In this document: positions 15,441 to 24,460 of the stretch, piece by piece | Numbering within the stretch: the first letter of the stretch is position 1 | Layout: every line of letters starts with the position of its first letter | DNA from: Betaproteobacteria bacterium HGW-Betaproteobacteria-3 | GTDB lineage: Bacteria; Pseudomonadota; Gammaproteobacteria; Burkholderiales; Burkholderiaceae_C | Direction of reading: 5' to 3' | Assembly (NCBI GenBank): GCA_002842205.1 | Contig: PHCI01000026.1 | Location: forward strand, 1-47,505 | DNA length: 47,505 bases | Notes under the pieces: model-generated | Told to the model about the DNA's origin: nothing | Seen by the model: only the letters and a program-made list of their open reading frames with translations | The model's database searches: none | Position numbers and translations under genes: made by a program

Positions 15441-17594
15441 TCAGATCGCCAGCGGGTCCACGTCGATGGCCCAGCGCAGCACGGATTTGTCGCGCACCGC
15501 GTGCAGCTCGGCCTGCCACGCCGTCAGAAAGCGCTGCAAGGCCTTGCGCGACGGGCTTTCCACCAGCATCTGGGCGCGTTCGACGTTGGCCACGCGCTGG
15601 ACGGCCATGGGCACGGCCGGGTAAACGGTGACCTGGTCGGCACCCGGCAGTGCTTCAGCGGCCCGGGCCGCCGCAGTGAGGAAGGCCTGCGCGGCCTCCT
15701 GCGTGCGGGCGTCGGCGCGCACCAGCGCCTGCGAGCTGAAGGGCGGCATGCCGGCCTGCAGGCGTTCGGCCAGCTGGCTCGCGGCAAAGGCGGGGTAGTC
15801 GTGTTTTTTCAGCGCGCCAAACAGCGCGTGGCCGGGGTGTTCGGTCTGGATCCACATCTCGCTGGTTTCGCTGTGCACGGCGTCGCGCCCGGCGCGGCCG
15901 GCCGCCTGCATGAGCAGCGAGAACAGCCGTTCGGGCGCGCGGAAATCGCTGGAGAACAGCGCGCCGTCGGGGTTGATGGCGGCCACCAGCGTGACGCGGC
16001 GAAAATCGTGGCCCTTGGCGATCATCTGCGTGCCCACCAGCACGTCCACCTCGCCGGCGTGCACCTGCGCCAGCTGGGTCTCCAGTGCGCCCTTGAGGCG
16101 GGTGCTGTCGGCGTCGATGCGCGCAATGCGCACCGGCGCGCCCTCGGGGGTGGCGGGCGTGACCGAGCCCGGGCGCCGCACCCCGGCCAGCAGTTCGGCC
16201 AGGTGTTCTTCGAGCCGTTCAGTGCCGCGGCCCACCGGCGCGATGTCCAGGTTGCCGCAGTCGGGGCAGGCGCGCGGCACGCGCTGGGCAAAGCCGCAGT
16301 GGTGGCAGCGCAGGGTGCGGTCGATCTTGTGGAACACCCGAAACGCGCTGCAGTGCGGGCATTGGCTTTTCCAGCCGCAGGCGTTGCAGGCCAGCACCGG
16401 GGCGTAGCCGCGCCGGTTCAGGAACACCATGACCTGTTCGCCGCGCGCAATGCGCTGGCCGATGGCGTCCATCAGCGGCGGTGACAGCACGGTGCGCGGG
16501 GGCTGGCGGGTCATGTCCACCAGCCGCACCCGGGGCAGCTGGCCGTCGCCGATGCGGCTGGGCATGTGCAGCCGCCGGTATTTTCCGCGCGAAGACCCGT
16601 CGGCGTCGTCGCCTTCGGCCGGGCGGCTGCGGTGCCAGCTCTCCAGTGAGGGCGTGGCCGAACCCAGCACCACCTTGGCGCCTTCGAGCCGGGCGCGGTA
16701 CACCGCCAGGTCGCGGGCCGAGTAGCGCGCGCCTTCCTGCTGCTTGTAGCTCGGGTCGTGTTCCTCGTCGACGACGATGAGTTTCAGCGTCGGCATGGAG
16801 GCAAAAATCGCCATGCGCGTGCCCAGCACGATGCGCGCCTGGCCCGCGTGGGCCGCCAGCCAGCTGTTCAGGCGCTGGGGCGGCGTCATGCCGCTGTGCA
16901 GCGACACCAGGCGCTCGGGGCCGAAGCGGGCGATGAAGCGCGCTTCGAGCTGCGGGGTGAGGTTGATCTCGGGCACCAGCACCAGCGCCTGCGCCGTCGG
17001 GTCGCGCGCCAGCAGGGCCTGCACCGCCTGCAGGTAGACCTCGGTCTTGCCGCTGCCGGTGGCGCCAAACAGCAAAAACGGGCCATCCTGGGCCCCTATT
17101 TCGGCCAGAGCCCCCGCCTGTTCTTGACTGATTGCTATGTTTTCAGAAGCGACTTGGGGCGCAGCCGGGGCCGAGTCGGTGGCGGCCGCAGCCACGGCGG
17201 TGGCGCCGTCGGCCAGTCGCTTGAGGCGGCGGGCCACCTGCGTGGCCGACAAGTCCCGCAACGCCGGCGGCAGGGCGCTCAAGGCCACCTCGCCCAGGGC
17301 GCGCTGGTAATAGTGCGCCGCAAACCCGGCCAATTGGCGCCAGCCCGCGTTCAGGGGGGCAATGCCGTCCAGCACGCCCGCCACCTCGCGCACGCGGGCT
17401 GCGTCCATGCCCTCGGGTGGGCCGTCCGCCAGCGCGTCGGCGCCCTGCCAGACCACGCCGAGAGTCTCGCGCGCACCCAAAGGAACGCGTACCAAAGTTC
17501 CTGCGGCAAGTGGCAACTCACTTCGATAGGTGAGCGGCCCGCCGACGCCACTGTACGCCGGCGTCTGCACCACGACCTGCAGCCAGTGCGTCAC
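15441..17594 (-). CDS. priA: Primosomal replication protein PriA (helicase)
   Basis: The 717-residue protein has the PriA order: an N-terminal 3'-end-binding domain (YRSELPLAAGTLVRVPLG), a helicase core with Walker A LLFGATGSGKTEVYL, DEEH box VVDEEHDPSYKQQ and LGSATPSLESW, and two zinc modules (CNACGW..CPHC and CHHCGF..CPDCGN). HDFRRVTLVAAINPDGALFSSDFR and QAAGRAGRD complete the core. PriA reloads DnaB at stalled forks. Residues about 149-166 (IAISQEQAGALAEIGAQ) derive from an interspersed element copy in front of Walker A. The gene is full length and monocistronic in appearance. Confidence 0.95.
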   Translation of the reverse strand: MTHWLQVVVQTPAYSGVGGPLTYRSELPLAAGTLVRVPLGARETLGVVWQGADALADGPPEGMDAARVREVAGVLDGIAPLNAGWRQLAGFAAHYYQRALGEVALSALPPALRDLSATQVARRLKRLADGATAVAAAATDSAPAAPQVASENIAISQEQAGALAEIGAQDGPFLLFGATGSGKTEVYLQAVQALLARDPTAQALVLVPEINLTPQLEARFIARFGPERLVSLHSGMTPPQRLNSWLAAHAGQARIVLGTRMAIFASMPTLKLIVVDEEHDPSYKQQEGARYSARDLAVYRARLEGAKVVLGSATPSLESWHRSRPAEGDDADGSSRGKYRRLHMPSRIGDGQLPRVRLVDMTRQPPRTVLSPPLMDAIGQRIARGEQVMVFLNRRGYAPVLACNACGWKSQCPHCSAFRVFHKIDRTLRCHHCGFAQRVPRACPDCGNLDIAPVGRGTERLEEHLAELLAGVRRPGSVTPATPEGAPVRIARIDADSTRLKGALETQLAQVHAGEVDVLVGTQMIAKGHDFRRVTLVAAINPDGALFSSDFRAPERLFSLLMQAAGRAGRDAVHSETSEMWIQTEHPGHALFGALKKHDYPAFAASQLAERLQAGMPPFSSQALVRADARTQEAAQAFLTAAARAAEALPGADQVTVYPAVPMAVQRVANVERAQMLVESPSRKALQRFLTAWQAELHAVRDKSVLRWAIDVDPLAI
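17097..17147. repeat. Interspersed element copy 3 (inside priA)
   Basis: TATTTCGGCCAGAGCCCCCG precedes ATTGCTATGTTTTCAGAAG. It shares the AGCCCCCG core and the GCTAT arm and is translated in frame within PriA. Confidence 0.6.
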
Positions 17595-17938
17595 GCGAAG
17601 CCCTCAGTTGGCGCGGCTTCTTGAGGAGAACTTTTGAAATAACCCGTAAGTCGTTGATCCAATGACGTTTTCATCGAGATTCAGTGTTTCTGTGGATAAC
17701 TTTGTTGATAGCTTCCATCGATGGTCTGCGAAGCCTTGCAAATCAAGGCTTTCACTGGATTGCCTGCAAAATCGGCAGATCGTGAAATCCCTTGTAAATC
17801 AACCACTTGCAATCGCTACCGGTTTTGTAGCAACACCGGGTTACAGGCCGCAGCCGTGTCGCGCCGCAACACAACTTTTGTGCATAAGTCAAGAGTCGTG
17901 GTGATATTTCCGGGCCACCTCGCGCAGAATGCCCGGCG
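17595..17938. other. priA-hemE intergenic region with two DnaA-box matches
   Basis: No convincing gene is seen in 344 bp. TGTGGATAA at 17691-17699 and TGTGCATAA at 17879-17887 are both complements of the DnaA consensus TTATNCACA and lie in the same orientation. A short hairpin GCCTTG/CAAGGC occurs at about 17733-17749. The sequence is less GC-rich than its surroundings. It may simply hold the hemE terminator and the priA promoter. Confidence 0.4.
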
Positions 17939-19048
17939 CTACGCCGCGCGCATGCTGCGGGAGTGAGTGTGCACTGCGTCCACCAACGCCGCCACATGAT
18001 CGGGCGGCGTGAACTGGCTGATGCCATGCCCGAGGTTGAAAATATGTGTCGGGCCGGTGAGGTTGCGGTCGGTGTGCGGCGCGCCGAACGATTCGAGCAC
18101 CCGGGTGGCCTCAAGCCGGATCTGCGTGGGCGGGGCAAACAGCACATTGGGGTCGATGTTGCCCTGCAGGGCCTTGCCGTGGCCCCCGGCGGTGCCGCCG
18201 ACCAGGCTGCGGGCGGTGGCCAGATTCATGGTCCAGTCCAGCCCCAGCACCTCGCAGTCGAGCGCCTTCATCTCGGGCAGCCACAGGCCGCCACCCTTGG
18301 TGAACACCAGGCGCGGCACGATCTTGCCGTCGGGCCCGTGGCGCTTGAGCTGCGTGAGCACCCGCGCCGTGTAGGCCAGGCTGAAGGCCTGGAACGCGCC
18401 GTCGGCCAGCACGCCACCCCAGCTGTCAAACACCATCACGGCCTGGGCCCCGGCGTCGATCTGGGCGTTCAGGTAGGCCGCCACGGCGTCGGCGTTGATG
18501 CTCAGGATGCGGTGCATCAGGTCGGGGCGGCTGTAGAGCATGCTCTTGACGAGGCGGTAGTCGTCCGAGCCCGCGCCTTCGACCATGTAGCACGCCAGCG
18601 TCCAGGGGCTGCCCGAAAAGCCGATCAGCGGCACGCGGCCGTTCAGGGCCTTGCGGATGGACGTGACGGCGTCGAACACGTAGCGCAGCCGGTCCAGATC
18701 GGGCACCTCCAGCCGGGCCACGGCGGCTTCGTCGCGCACCGGCGTGGCAAAGCGCGGGCCTTCGCCCTGCGCGAACGACAGGCCCAGGCCCATGGCGTCG
18801 GGCACGGTCAGGATGTCGCTGAACAAAATGGCCGCGTCCAGCGGGTAGCGCGCCAGCGGTTGCAGGGTCACCTCCGTGGCGTAGTCCACGTGCGTGGCCA
18901 GGCCCATGAAGCTGCCGGCCTTGGCGCGTGTGGCGCAGTATTCAGGCAAATAGCGGCCGGCCTGGCGCATCAGCCAGATGGGGGTGTAGTCGGTGGCCTG
19001 GCGCAGGCAGGCGCGCAGAAAAGTGTCGTTTTGAAGGGGTGCAAACAT
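17939..19048 (-). CDS. hemE: Uroporphyrinogen decarboxylase
   Basis: The 369-residue enzyme starts at [17 protein letters not shown] and carries the conserved [15 protein letters not shown] near the N-terminus. [33 protein letters not shown] and [10 protein letters not shown] follow, then GLDWTMNL and [15 protein letters not shown]. It decarboxylates uroporphyrinogen III to coproporphyrinogen III in haem synthesis. Length is normal for bacteria. The frame stays open upstream to 19291, but that part covers the divergent gene's leader and has no family similarity. Confidence 0.97.
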   Translation of the reverse strand: MFAPLQNDTFLRACLRQATDYTPIWLMRQAGRYLPEYCATRAKAGSFMGLATHVDYATEVTLQPLARYPLDAAILFSDILTVPDAMGLGLSFAQGEGPRFATPVRDEAAVARLEVPDLDRLRYVFDAVTSIRKALNGRVPLIGFSGSPWTLACYMVEGAGSDDYRLVKSMLYSRPDLMHRILSINADAVAAYLNAQIDAGAQAVMVFDSWGGVLADGAFQAFSLAYTARVLTQLKRHGPDGKIVPRLVFTKGGGLWLPEMKALDCEVLGLDWTMNLATARSLVGGTAGGHGKALQGNIDPNVLFAPPTQIRLEATRVLESFGAPHTDRNLTGPTHIFNLGHGISQFTPPDHVAALVDAVHTHSRSMRAA

Positions 19049-19175
19049 GCTGTCATTGTGGCACCAAGCCCGTGACTCGTCGAAACATCTCGATACGCAA
19101 TAGCAAATCCCAGGGGTGTCACGGGCGCGGGTCGGGCGTACCATTTCCAACCCTGTTTCCCCCGAGGGAGTTGTC

Positions 19176-19211
19176 ATGCCGATTTTGGGCTTCTGCCATG
19201 AGTGCACTTGA
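19176..19211 (+). other. Possible 11-codon upstream ORF (leader peptide)
   Basis: An ATG with a strong ribosome site (GAGGGAG) begins [11 protein letters not shown] and stops with TGA at 19209-19211, overlapping the start of the DUF2726 gene in another frame. It may couple translation of the larger gene, or be chance. Confidence 0.3.
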
Positions 19212-19962
19212 GATTCTGGGCCTGGCCGCCGTATTGTTGGGCTTGGGCACGTGGCTGTGGGTGGGTCGCGGCCATCGAGGCCATCGGCCAACCGCCACCA
19301 TCGACACCGTGGCCGGCTCGCCTGCCACCACCCGTCCGCTCAACGCCGCCGAGCGCCGCACCTACCGGCTGCTGTTGCGGTCGGTGCCGCAGCATTACAT
19401 CGTGATGCCCCAGGTGGCGATCGCGCGGTTTGTCAACGTGTCACGCCGCACCTCTTACCGCGCCTGGTACGACAAGATCGGCCACCGCTGCGTGGATTTT
19501 CTGGTGTGCAACCCCGACGGGGAAGCCGTGGTGGTGGTGGAGCTTGACGAGCTGGACGGCGTCAAACCCAGCTATGACCGTGTCGTGCAGCGCAAGGCGC
19601 GCGTGCTGGCGGCTGCGCAGGTACCGATCCTGCACTGGGTCAGCGCCGACCTGCCCAGTGCCGCCGCGGTGCGCGAGCAGCTCATGCGCATCGAGCACGG
19701 CGACGACGTGCAGGCGCGCCAGGCCCGCTCGCAGCCCTCGGGCATGACGCCGCTGGCGCCCAAGGGCGCCACGCTGCCCGCGCCCCTGACCCCTGAAAAC
19801 GAGGAGTTCAACCGCCGCTGGAGCGACCCGGTGGCCGCGCGTTCGGGCCACAGCGCGGCCGACGACGAGGACACCGACTTCCAGTTCAGCGACCTGCAAC
19901 GGCGCGACATCGCAAGCAACCTCTCGCGGCGCGCCACCGACCCCTGGGGCAACGCCGTCTGA
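19198..19962 (+). CDS. DUF2726 domain protein, membrane anchored
   Basis: The 254-residue protein begins with a membrane helix ([20 protein letters not shown]). A DUF2726 domain follows, with [48 protein letters not shown] and LHWVSADLP. This domain resembles small endonuclease-like folds. Here the D..E.D pattern ([20 protein letters not shown]) is present, though activity is undemonstrated for the family. A disordered acidic tail ends the protein. It diverges from hemE, and its ATG follows a possible leader ORF with a better ribosome site. Confidence 0.82.
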   Translation: MSALEILGLAAVLLGLGTWLWVGRGHRGHRPTATIDTVAGSPATTRPLNAAERRTYRLLLRSVPQHYIVMPQVAIARFVNVSRRTSYRAWYDKIGHRCVDFLVCNPDGEAVVVVELDELDGVKPSYDRVVQRKARVLAAAQVPILHWVSADLPSAAAVREQLMRIEHGDDVQARQARSQPSGMTPLAPKGATLPAPLTPENEEFNRRWSDPVAARSGHSAADDEDTDFQFSDLQRRDIASNLSRRATDPWGNAV

Positions 19963-19968
19963 GGGTGG

Positions 19969-22122
19969 CTACAGCTGCGCGATGGCCGCGCGCATGTCGT
20001 CCACGCTCAGCACTTCCGACAGCACCACTGGCGGTCGGCCGCTTTTGTAAAACACATACACCGGCACGCCGTTGCGCCCCAGCTGGCCCAATGCGGCGGT
20101 GATGGCCGGGTCGCGCCGGGTCCAGTCGGCGCGCAGTGTGGCCACCTTTTTGGCGTCCAGATCGGCCAGCACGCTGGCATTGACCAGCGTGGTCTTCTTG
20201 TTGTACTGGCAGGTCACGCACCAGGCCGCCGTGAAGTCCACAAACACCGGCTGGCCGCTGGCCAGAATCTGATCGACCTTGCCCGGGGCCCAGGGCTGCC
20301 AGCGGTCGGTGGCGGCCACGGCGGCGGTGGTTTCCACAGATTTGGTGACATTTTGGCCAATAGCCCCCGCCAACAGGGCAAAGATTGCTATAAAAATAGC
20401 AGAAACCATGACCCGGGTACGCCCCTTCAGGCCCAGCGACCACACCACCGCGGCCAGGCCCACCAGCAGCGCCAGCAGCGCGCCCGCGCCGTCAATGCCG
20501 CTTTGCTGGCCCAGCACCCACACCAGCCAGACCACCGTGCCGAACATGGGGAAGGCCATCAGGCGGCGGAAGGTTTCCATCCACGGCCCGGGGCGCGGCA
20601 GCAGGCGCGCCACCGCCGGCACCAGGCTGGCCGCCAGGTAGGGCAGGGCCATGCCCACGCCCAGGGCGGCAAACACGGCCAGCGCCTGCGCGGCCGGCAA
20701 GCCCACGGCAAAGCCGAGCGACGCCCCCATGAACGGCGCGGTGCAGGGCGAGGCAATGGCCACCGCCAGCACGCCCGACAGGAAGGAATTGCCCACCGGG
20801 TGCCGGGCCTCGAACGCGGCCAGGTTGCCCGGCACCATCTGGCCAAAGTTGAAGACACCGGCCAGGTTCAGCCCCAGCAGCGTGAACAGCACGGCCAGCG
20901 CCGCCACCATGCCCGGCGACTGCAGCTGAAAGCCCCAGCCCAGTTGCTGCCCGGCCGTCCGCAGGCCCAGCATGACCGCGCCCAGCGCCATGAACGACAG
21001 CACCACCCCGGCCGCGTAGGCAAAGCCCGCCACGCGGTGGCCGCGCCGGTCTTCGGCGTGGCGGGTGAAGCCCACCACCTTGATCGCCAGCACCGGAAAC
21101 ACGCAGGGCATGAGGTTCAGGATCAGCCCGCCCAGCAGCGCGCCCAGCAGCGCTGCGACCAGCGTGAGGTTGGGCGCCGACGCCGGGCCAGGGTTGGCGG
21201 TGCGGTTGGCCTGCAGCGCGGCGTCCAGCGCCGGTGGCAGGCCCGCAATCGGCACCACGGCCGGCCAGGTGCCGACCACGGGGGCTTCGGTGCGCCAGCC
21301 CTCGCGGCCGTTCGTCACCACCAGTGGCAGCACCACGGGGGCGGCGCTGCGCAGCCGCGTGAGCGGCACTTCGGCCGTCCAGACCGCGCCCTGCCAGGCT
21401 TGCGTCCACGGAGCGGCGGTTTCAATGATCTCAGGGATTTCGGGGAAGAAGTCCAGCGTCTTGCCCTGCCAGGCGGCAGGCAGGCCCTGCAGCGACACGC
21501 GGATGGCCTGCTGGCCTGCCACCTCCACGGCGCCGGGCCGGGCCAGTGGCCGGGGCTGGGCGGCCAGGGCGGTTTCAAAGGCCGCACCGTGCAGGCCGGT
21601 GGAGCCGCGCACCGGGATCTTGAGCGTGAACTCGCCGTCTTCGGGGATGCATTCGGTGCGGCAGACCAGCCAGCTGGCGCGCAGCTTGATGTTCAGGTCG
21701 GTGTCGAGCAGGCCGGGCTTGAAGTCGGGCGACACCGTGAGCGGCACCGGCAGCAGCACCGTGTCTTCATAGCCGTAGTTGGCCAGCGTGCCCACCCGGA
21801 TGCGCATCGGCGTGGGCCAGGCGATTTCGCCAGCAGTCACGCCCGCGGGCAATGTCCACTGCAGCTGTGTGGGCAGGCCGGAATCGCCCGCGTTCTTCCA
21901 GTAGGTGTGCCACTGCGGCTGGTGGGTGATCTGCAGGCCCACCCACAGCGGCTGGCCGGGCGCCACGCCTTGCGGTGCGTGCGCCAGCAGCTCGGCGCGC
22001 ACCTGCGGTGTCGTGACCACGGATTTGTCAAGATTTTGGGCATGAGCCCCCGTCAATGCAGCAAAGTTAGCTACAAAAAACGATGCAATCAGAAGGCGGG
22101 AGCAGGCGGTTCGGAGGTTCAT
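19969..22122 (-). CDS. dsbD: Thiol:disulfide interchange protein, DsbD family
   Basis: The 717-residue protein has a signal peptide, an N-terminal periplasmic domain (PLWVGLQITHQPQWHTYWKN; WLVCRTECIPEDGEF, with a probable redox Cys pair), a central eight-helix domain (LNLMPCVFPVLAIKVV; AIASPCTAPFMGASLG, each with the conserved proline-flanked Cys) and a C-terminal thioredoxin domain with AAWCVTCQYNKKT. Such proteins pass electrons from cytoplasmic thioredoxin to periplasmic thiol enzymes. The N-domain is of the longer ScsB-like type. Two interspersed element copies lie within it: one spans the signal peptide, the other the last membrane helix before the thioredoxin domain. An upstream ATG at 22152 is possible. 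Confidence 0.88.
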   Translation of the reverse strand: MNLRTACSRLLIASFFVANFAALTGAHAQNLDKSVVTTPQVRAELLAHAPQGVAPGQPLWVGLQITHQPQWHTYWKNAGDSGLPTQLQWTLPAGVTAGEIAWPTPMRIRVGTLANYGYEDTVLLPVPLTVSPDFKPGLLDTDLNIKLRASWLVCRTECIPEDGEFTLKIPVRGSTGLHGAAFETALAAQPRPLARPGAVEVAGQQAIRVSLQGLPAAWQGKTLDFFPEIPEIIETAAPWTQAWQGAVWTAEVPLTRLRSAAPVVLPLVVTNGREGWRTEAPVVGTWPAVVPIAGLPPALDAALQANRTANPGPASAPNLTLVAALLGALLGGLILNLMPCVFPVLAIKVVGFTRHAEDRRGHRVAGFAYAAGVVLSFMALGAVMLGLRTAGQQLGWGFQLQSPGMVAALAVLFTLLGLNLAGVFNFGQMVPGNLAAFEARHPVGNSFLSGVLAVAIASPCTAPFMGASLGFAVGLPAAQALAVFAALGVGMALPYLAASLVPAVARLLPRPGPWMETFRRLMAFPMFGTVVWLVWVLGQQSGIDGAGALLALLVGLAAVVWSLGLKGRTRVMVSAIFIAIFALLAGAIGQNVTKSVETTAAVAATDRWQPWAPGKVDQILASGQPVFVDFTAAWCVTCQYNKKTTLVNASVLADLDAKKVATLRADWTRRDPAITAALGQLGRNGVPVYVFYKSGRPPVVLSEVLSVDDMRAAIAQL
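20338..20408. repeat. Interspersed element copy 4 (inside dsbD, membrane helix)
   Basis: ACATTTTGGCCAATAGCCCC with CGCCAACAGGG and ATTGCTATAAAAATAGCAG. On the minus strand it encodes AIFIAIFALLAGAIGQNVTK, part of the last transmembrane segment. Confidence 0.8.
22022..22089. repeat. Interspersed element copy 5 (dsbD signal peptide)
   Basis: GATTTTGGGCATGAGCCCCC then GTCAATGCAG and AGTTAGCTACAAAAAACGAT. On the minus strand it encodes FFVANFAALTGAHAQN, the hydrophobic core and cleavage region of the signal peptide. Confidence 0.8.
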
Positions 22123-22209
22123 TGCAGAGTGGGAGCGCATTGCAGGGGGCAAGTTCCGCGCCCGGGGGTTGCAGGGGTTGACGATCCGGCCGCAAGCCGA
22201 CCGGCGGCA

Positions 22210-22986
22210 TCACGCAAAGCCGAGCACCACACGGCGGGTGGTGGCGCTCTTTTTCTCGATTTTAGTCACGATGACGGCGCCGATCTCCAGCGTGTTGGCC
22301 ACGTGGGTGCCGCCGCAGGGTTGAAAGTCGATGGCGTCGCCCGCGCCGATGCGGATGGTGCGGATCTGCCCCGTGCCGCGCGGTGGCTGCACGCTCATGC
22401 TTTTGACCAGCGCGGGGTTGGCGTCGAGCTCGGCGTCGGTGATGTGGCCCACCGTCAGCGGATGCGCCGCGGCCACCAGCCGGGCGATGCCGGCGCTGAG
22501 GGCGTCCTTGTCCAGCGGGTCGGTCATGTGGAAATCAAGCCGCGCGGAATCGGCCGTGATCGAGCAGCCGTTGACGGGTTGCGGCACCAGGTGGCACAGC
22601 AGGTGCGTGGTGGTGTGAAAACGCATCAGCCGGTGCCGCCGCGCCCAGTCGATGCGGGCCGTCACGGCGTCGCCCACGGCCAATGGATGATCATTATTTA
22701 GTAGCAAACTATCGCCACTTGACGGGGGCTCAAGGCCTAAAACATGCAAAATATCGGCCGTGGCGCGCCCTTCGGCATCCTTGGCCTTGCGGGTGTCGGT
22801 CACGGGCAGTTCGCGGCCTGCGTGCGGGCCCGAGGCGATGACCAGCACGCCGCTGTCGCCCGCCTGCCCGCCGCCCAAGGGGTAGAACACGGTGCGGTCG
22901 AGCACCACGCCGTGCTCGGTGAGGGCGGTCACGGTGGCGCTGCATTCGCGCAGGTAGGCATCGTCGCGGAACAGGTCGTGGGTCAT
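22210..22986 (-). CDS. Alanyl-tRNA editing protein (AlaX type)
   Basis: From the ATG at 22986 the 258-residue protein shows the free-standing editing domain related to the AlaRS/ThrRS second additional domain. It has VFYPLGGGQAGDSGVL, the zinc site HTTTHLLCHLV, and QPCGGTHVANTLEIGAV, whose Cys and His complete the metal site. It hydrolyses mischarged Ser- or Gly-tRNA(Ala). The frame extends upstream to 23175 without family similarity. A copy of the interspersed element, in the opposite orientation to the others nearby, gives an unusual LGLEPPSSGDSLLLNNDHP stretch near residues 79-97. Confidence 0.88.
   Translation of the reverse strand: MTHDLFRDDAYLRECSATVTALTEHGVVLDRTVFYPLGGGQAGDSGVLVIASGPHAGRELPVTDTRKAKDAEGRATADILHVLGLEPPSSGDSLLLNNDHPLAVGDAVTARIDWARRHRLMRFHTTTHLLCHLVPQPVNGCSITADSARLDFHMTDPLDKDALSAGIARLVAAAHPLTVGHITDAELDANPALVKSMSVQPPRGTGQIRTIRIGAGDAIDFQPCGGTHVANTLEIGAVIVTKIEKKSATTRRVVLGFA
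22687..22752. repeat. Interspersed element copy 6 (inside alaX-type gene, inverted)
   Basis: TATTTAGTAGCAAACTATCG then CTTGACGGGGGCTCAAGGCC and TAAAACATGCAAAAT. This is the clearest statement of the TTGACGGGGGCTCAAGGCC core in the window. Confidence 0.85.
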
Positions 22987-23231
22987 GCACCGCATGATAG
23001 CCAGCGGTGGTGGATGTGCGGCGCAGGCGTGTAACAGGGGCGCCGAGGGGCTTGGTGCGCGGCGCGGCGTGCGGGGGTGGTTCATCTCGCGCCGACCCCG
23101 CGGCGTTTCGCACCGCGCCCCGCGCGTTTCGTCGCAATCCGTTTGGTTTGCGGGGGGTGGTGCCCCAAAGTTCATCCCATCGAAGACAAAACGCTTCGAT
23201 CTTTTGAACCACTTCTCACAAGGAAACCATC

Positions 23232-23573
23232 ATGAACTCGATCTCCAAGAACCTCGTCCTCGTTGCCCTGACCCTGGCCGCCGCTGGCGCTGCCGTCGCC
23301 GGTGATCGCGCTGCCGGTGATCGCGCCGCCGACCTCCGCGCGCAGCGCGAAGAGAGCGCCTACATCTTCAACCCCCTGGTGGACGGCACGCTCACCCGCG
23401 CCGAAGTCCGCGCCGAATACCTGCGCGCCCAACGCGACGGCACGCTGGCCGCCGCGCGCGACGGTGAGTTCGCCACCGGCGTGGCCGCTGCACCGGTGCA
23501 GCCGCGTGACCGCGCCGACGTGCGCGCCGAAGCCCGCGAAACCGCGCACAACCGCGTCAGCGACGAGATCTGA
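23232..23573 (+). CDS. DUF4148 small exported protein
   Basis: The 113-residue protein has a signal peptide (LVLVALTLAAAGAAVAG) followed by a tandem GDRAAGDRAAD and a charged helical body. The body carries TLTRAEVRAEYLRAQRDGTLA, the pattern of DUF4148 proteins common in Burkholderiales. AHNRVSDEI ends it. The start has an AAGGA ribosome site. These are abundant periplasmic proteins of unknown function. The GDRAAG repeat is also visible in DNA (GGTGATCGCGCTGCC twice with changes), suggesting a local duplication. Confidence 0.8.
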   Translation: MNSISKNLVLVALTLAAAGAAVAGDRAAGDRAADLRAQREESAYIFNPLVDGTLTRAEVRAEYLRAQRDGTLAAARDGEFATGVAAAPVQPRDRADVRAEARETAHNRVSDEI

Positions 23574-23618
23574 CCGCGGGACAGCGCCACGGCGCCGGGG
23601 TCCGAGGCCACAAGCCTC

Positions 23619-24401
23619 TCAACCCGCGCCGTGGCACTTCTTGTATTTCTTGCCGCTGCCGCAAGGGCAGAGGTCGTTGCGGCCCGGTTCGGGTGCCTTG
23701 CGCACCGCCTCAATGCGCGGGCCCAGGCTCCGCCAGAGCTGGCGCAGGTCGTACACCGCCCAGATGGCGGCCCCAAAATCATCAATGCGCTGCTGGCCCA
23801 CACTCGGTGGGCCTTCTTCGTCGTACATCGACAGCACGGGCGGGCCCGCGTCGCCCTCGGTCAGCGTGACGATGGCGCCCAGCGCCTCGTCGAGCATCTG
23901 CGCGGCGTCGGCGTCGCGCGGGGGCTGCCATTCATCGGGCCAGTTCTCCACCACAAACATGAAGCCCAGCGCCCACACCTGCGCAAACGCCGGCAGCGTG
24001 GCCAGGTCGGGCGCGTCGTCGCCGCTGCGCTGATCTGGCGGCAGCGCCAGGATGGCGCCCAGCGTGTCGAGCACCTCGGGGTGGTAGGTGCGCTCGTCGT
24101 CCATCGTCTCCACCGGCGCGTCCAGCGCGGTCTGCACCTCGGCCCAGCGGCGGTGCCAGCGCAGCACAAACGCCATGTGTTCCATGGGCTGGAAGGTGTC
24201 GCCCAGCAGCACGGGCCAGTATTCGTCGGGCTCAATGCGGCGGCGCGTGCACACCAGCGCGGCCAGTGCGCCCTCTAAAAATTCCCACTGCGGGGTTTCG
24301 TCGTCGTGCTCGCGCAGGGTGTCGAGCACCGCGTCCTGGGCGTCGAAATCGTCGGGGGTGAGCGGCGTGAGGGGCGCGGTTGGGGCAGAGGCGGTGGTCA
24401 T
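23619..24401 (-). CDS. YecA/UPF0149-type protein with SEC-C metal-binding tail
   Basis: The 260-residue protein starts at MTTASAPTAPLTPL. The body is the helical UPF0149 fold (WEFLEGALAALVCTRRRIEPDEYWPVLLGD; FAQVWALGFMFVVENWPDEW). It ends in a SEC-C zinc motif, GRNDLCPCGSGKKYKKCHG, with Cys-x-Cys and Cys-His ligands. SEC-C tails, as in SecA and YecA, bind zinc and can contact ribosomes or SecB. Its function here is not established. It is 59 bp downstream of the hydrolase gene on the same strand. Confidence 0.85.
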   Translation of the reverse strand: MTTASAPTAPLTPLTPDDFDAQDAVLDTLREHDDETPQWEFLEGALAALVCTRRRIEPDEYWPVLLGDTFQPMEHMAFVLRWHRRWAEVQTALDAPVETMDDERTYHPEVLDTLGAILALPPDQRSGDDAPDLATLPAFAQVWALGFMFVVENWPDEWQPPRDADAAQMLDEALGAIVTLTEGDAGPPVLSMYDEEGPPSVGQQRIDDFGAAIWAVYDLRQLWRSLGPRIEAVRKAPEPGRNDLCPCGSGKKYKKCHGAG

Positions 24402-24460
24402 GCGCGAGATTGTCGCCGCACGGGCCGGGCGAGTGCGCGCCTGCGCGCCTGCGCGCCCGC

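Noticed and set aside
17662-17904. Short ORF between priA and hemE
   Set aside because: No ribosome site, no recognisable motif, and it overlaps likely regulatory sequence.
20353-22701. A 782-residue plus-strand open frame
   Set aside because: It is antisense to dsbD and the alanyl-tRNA editing gene and has shadow composition (Gln/His/Gly/Arg-rich).
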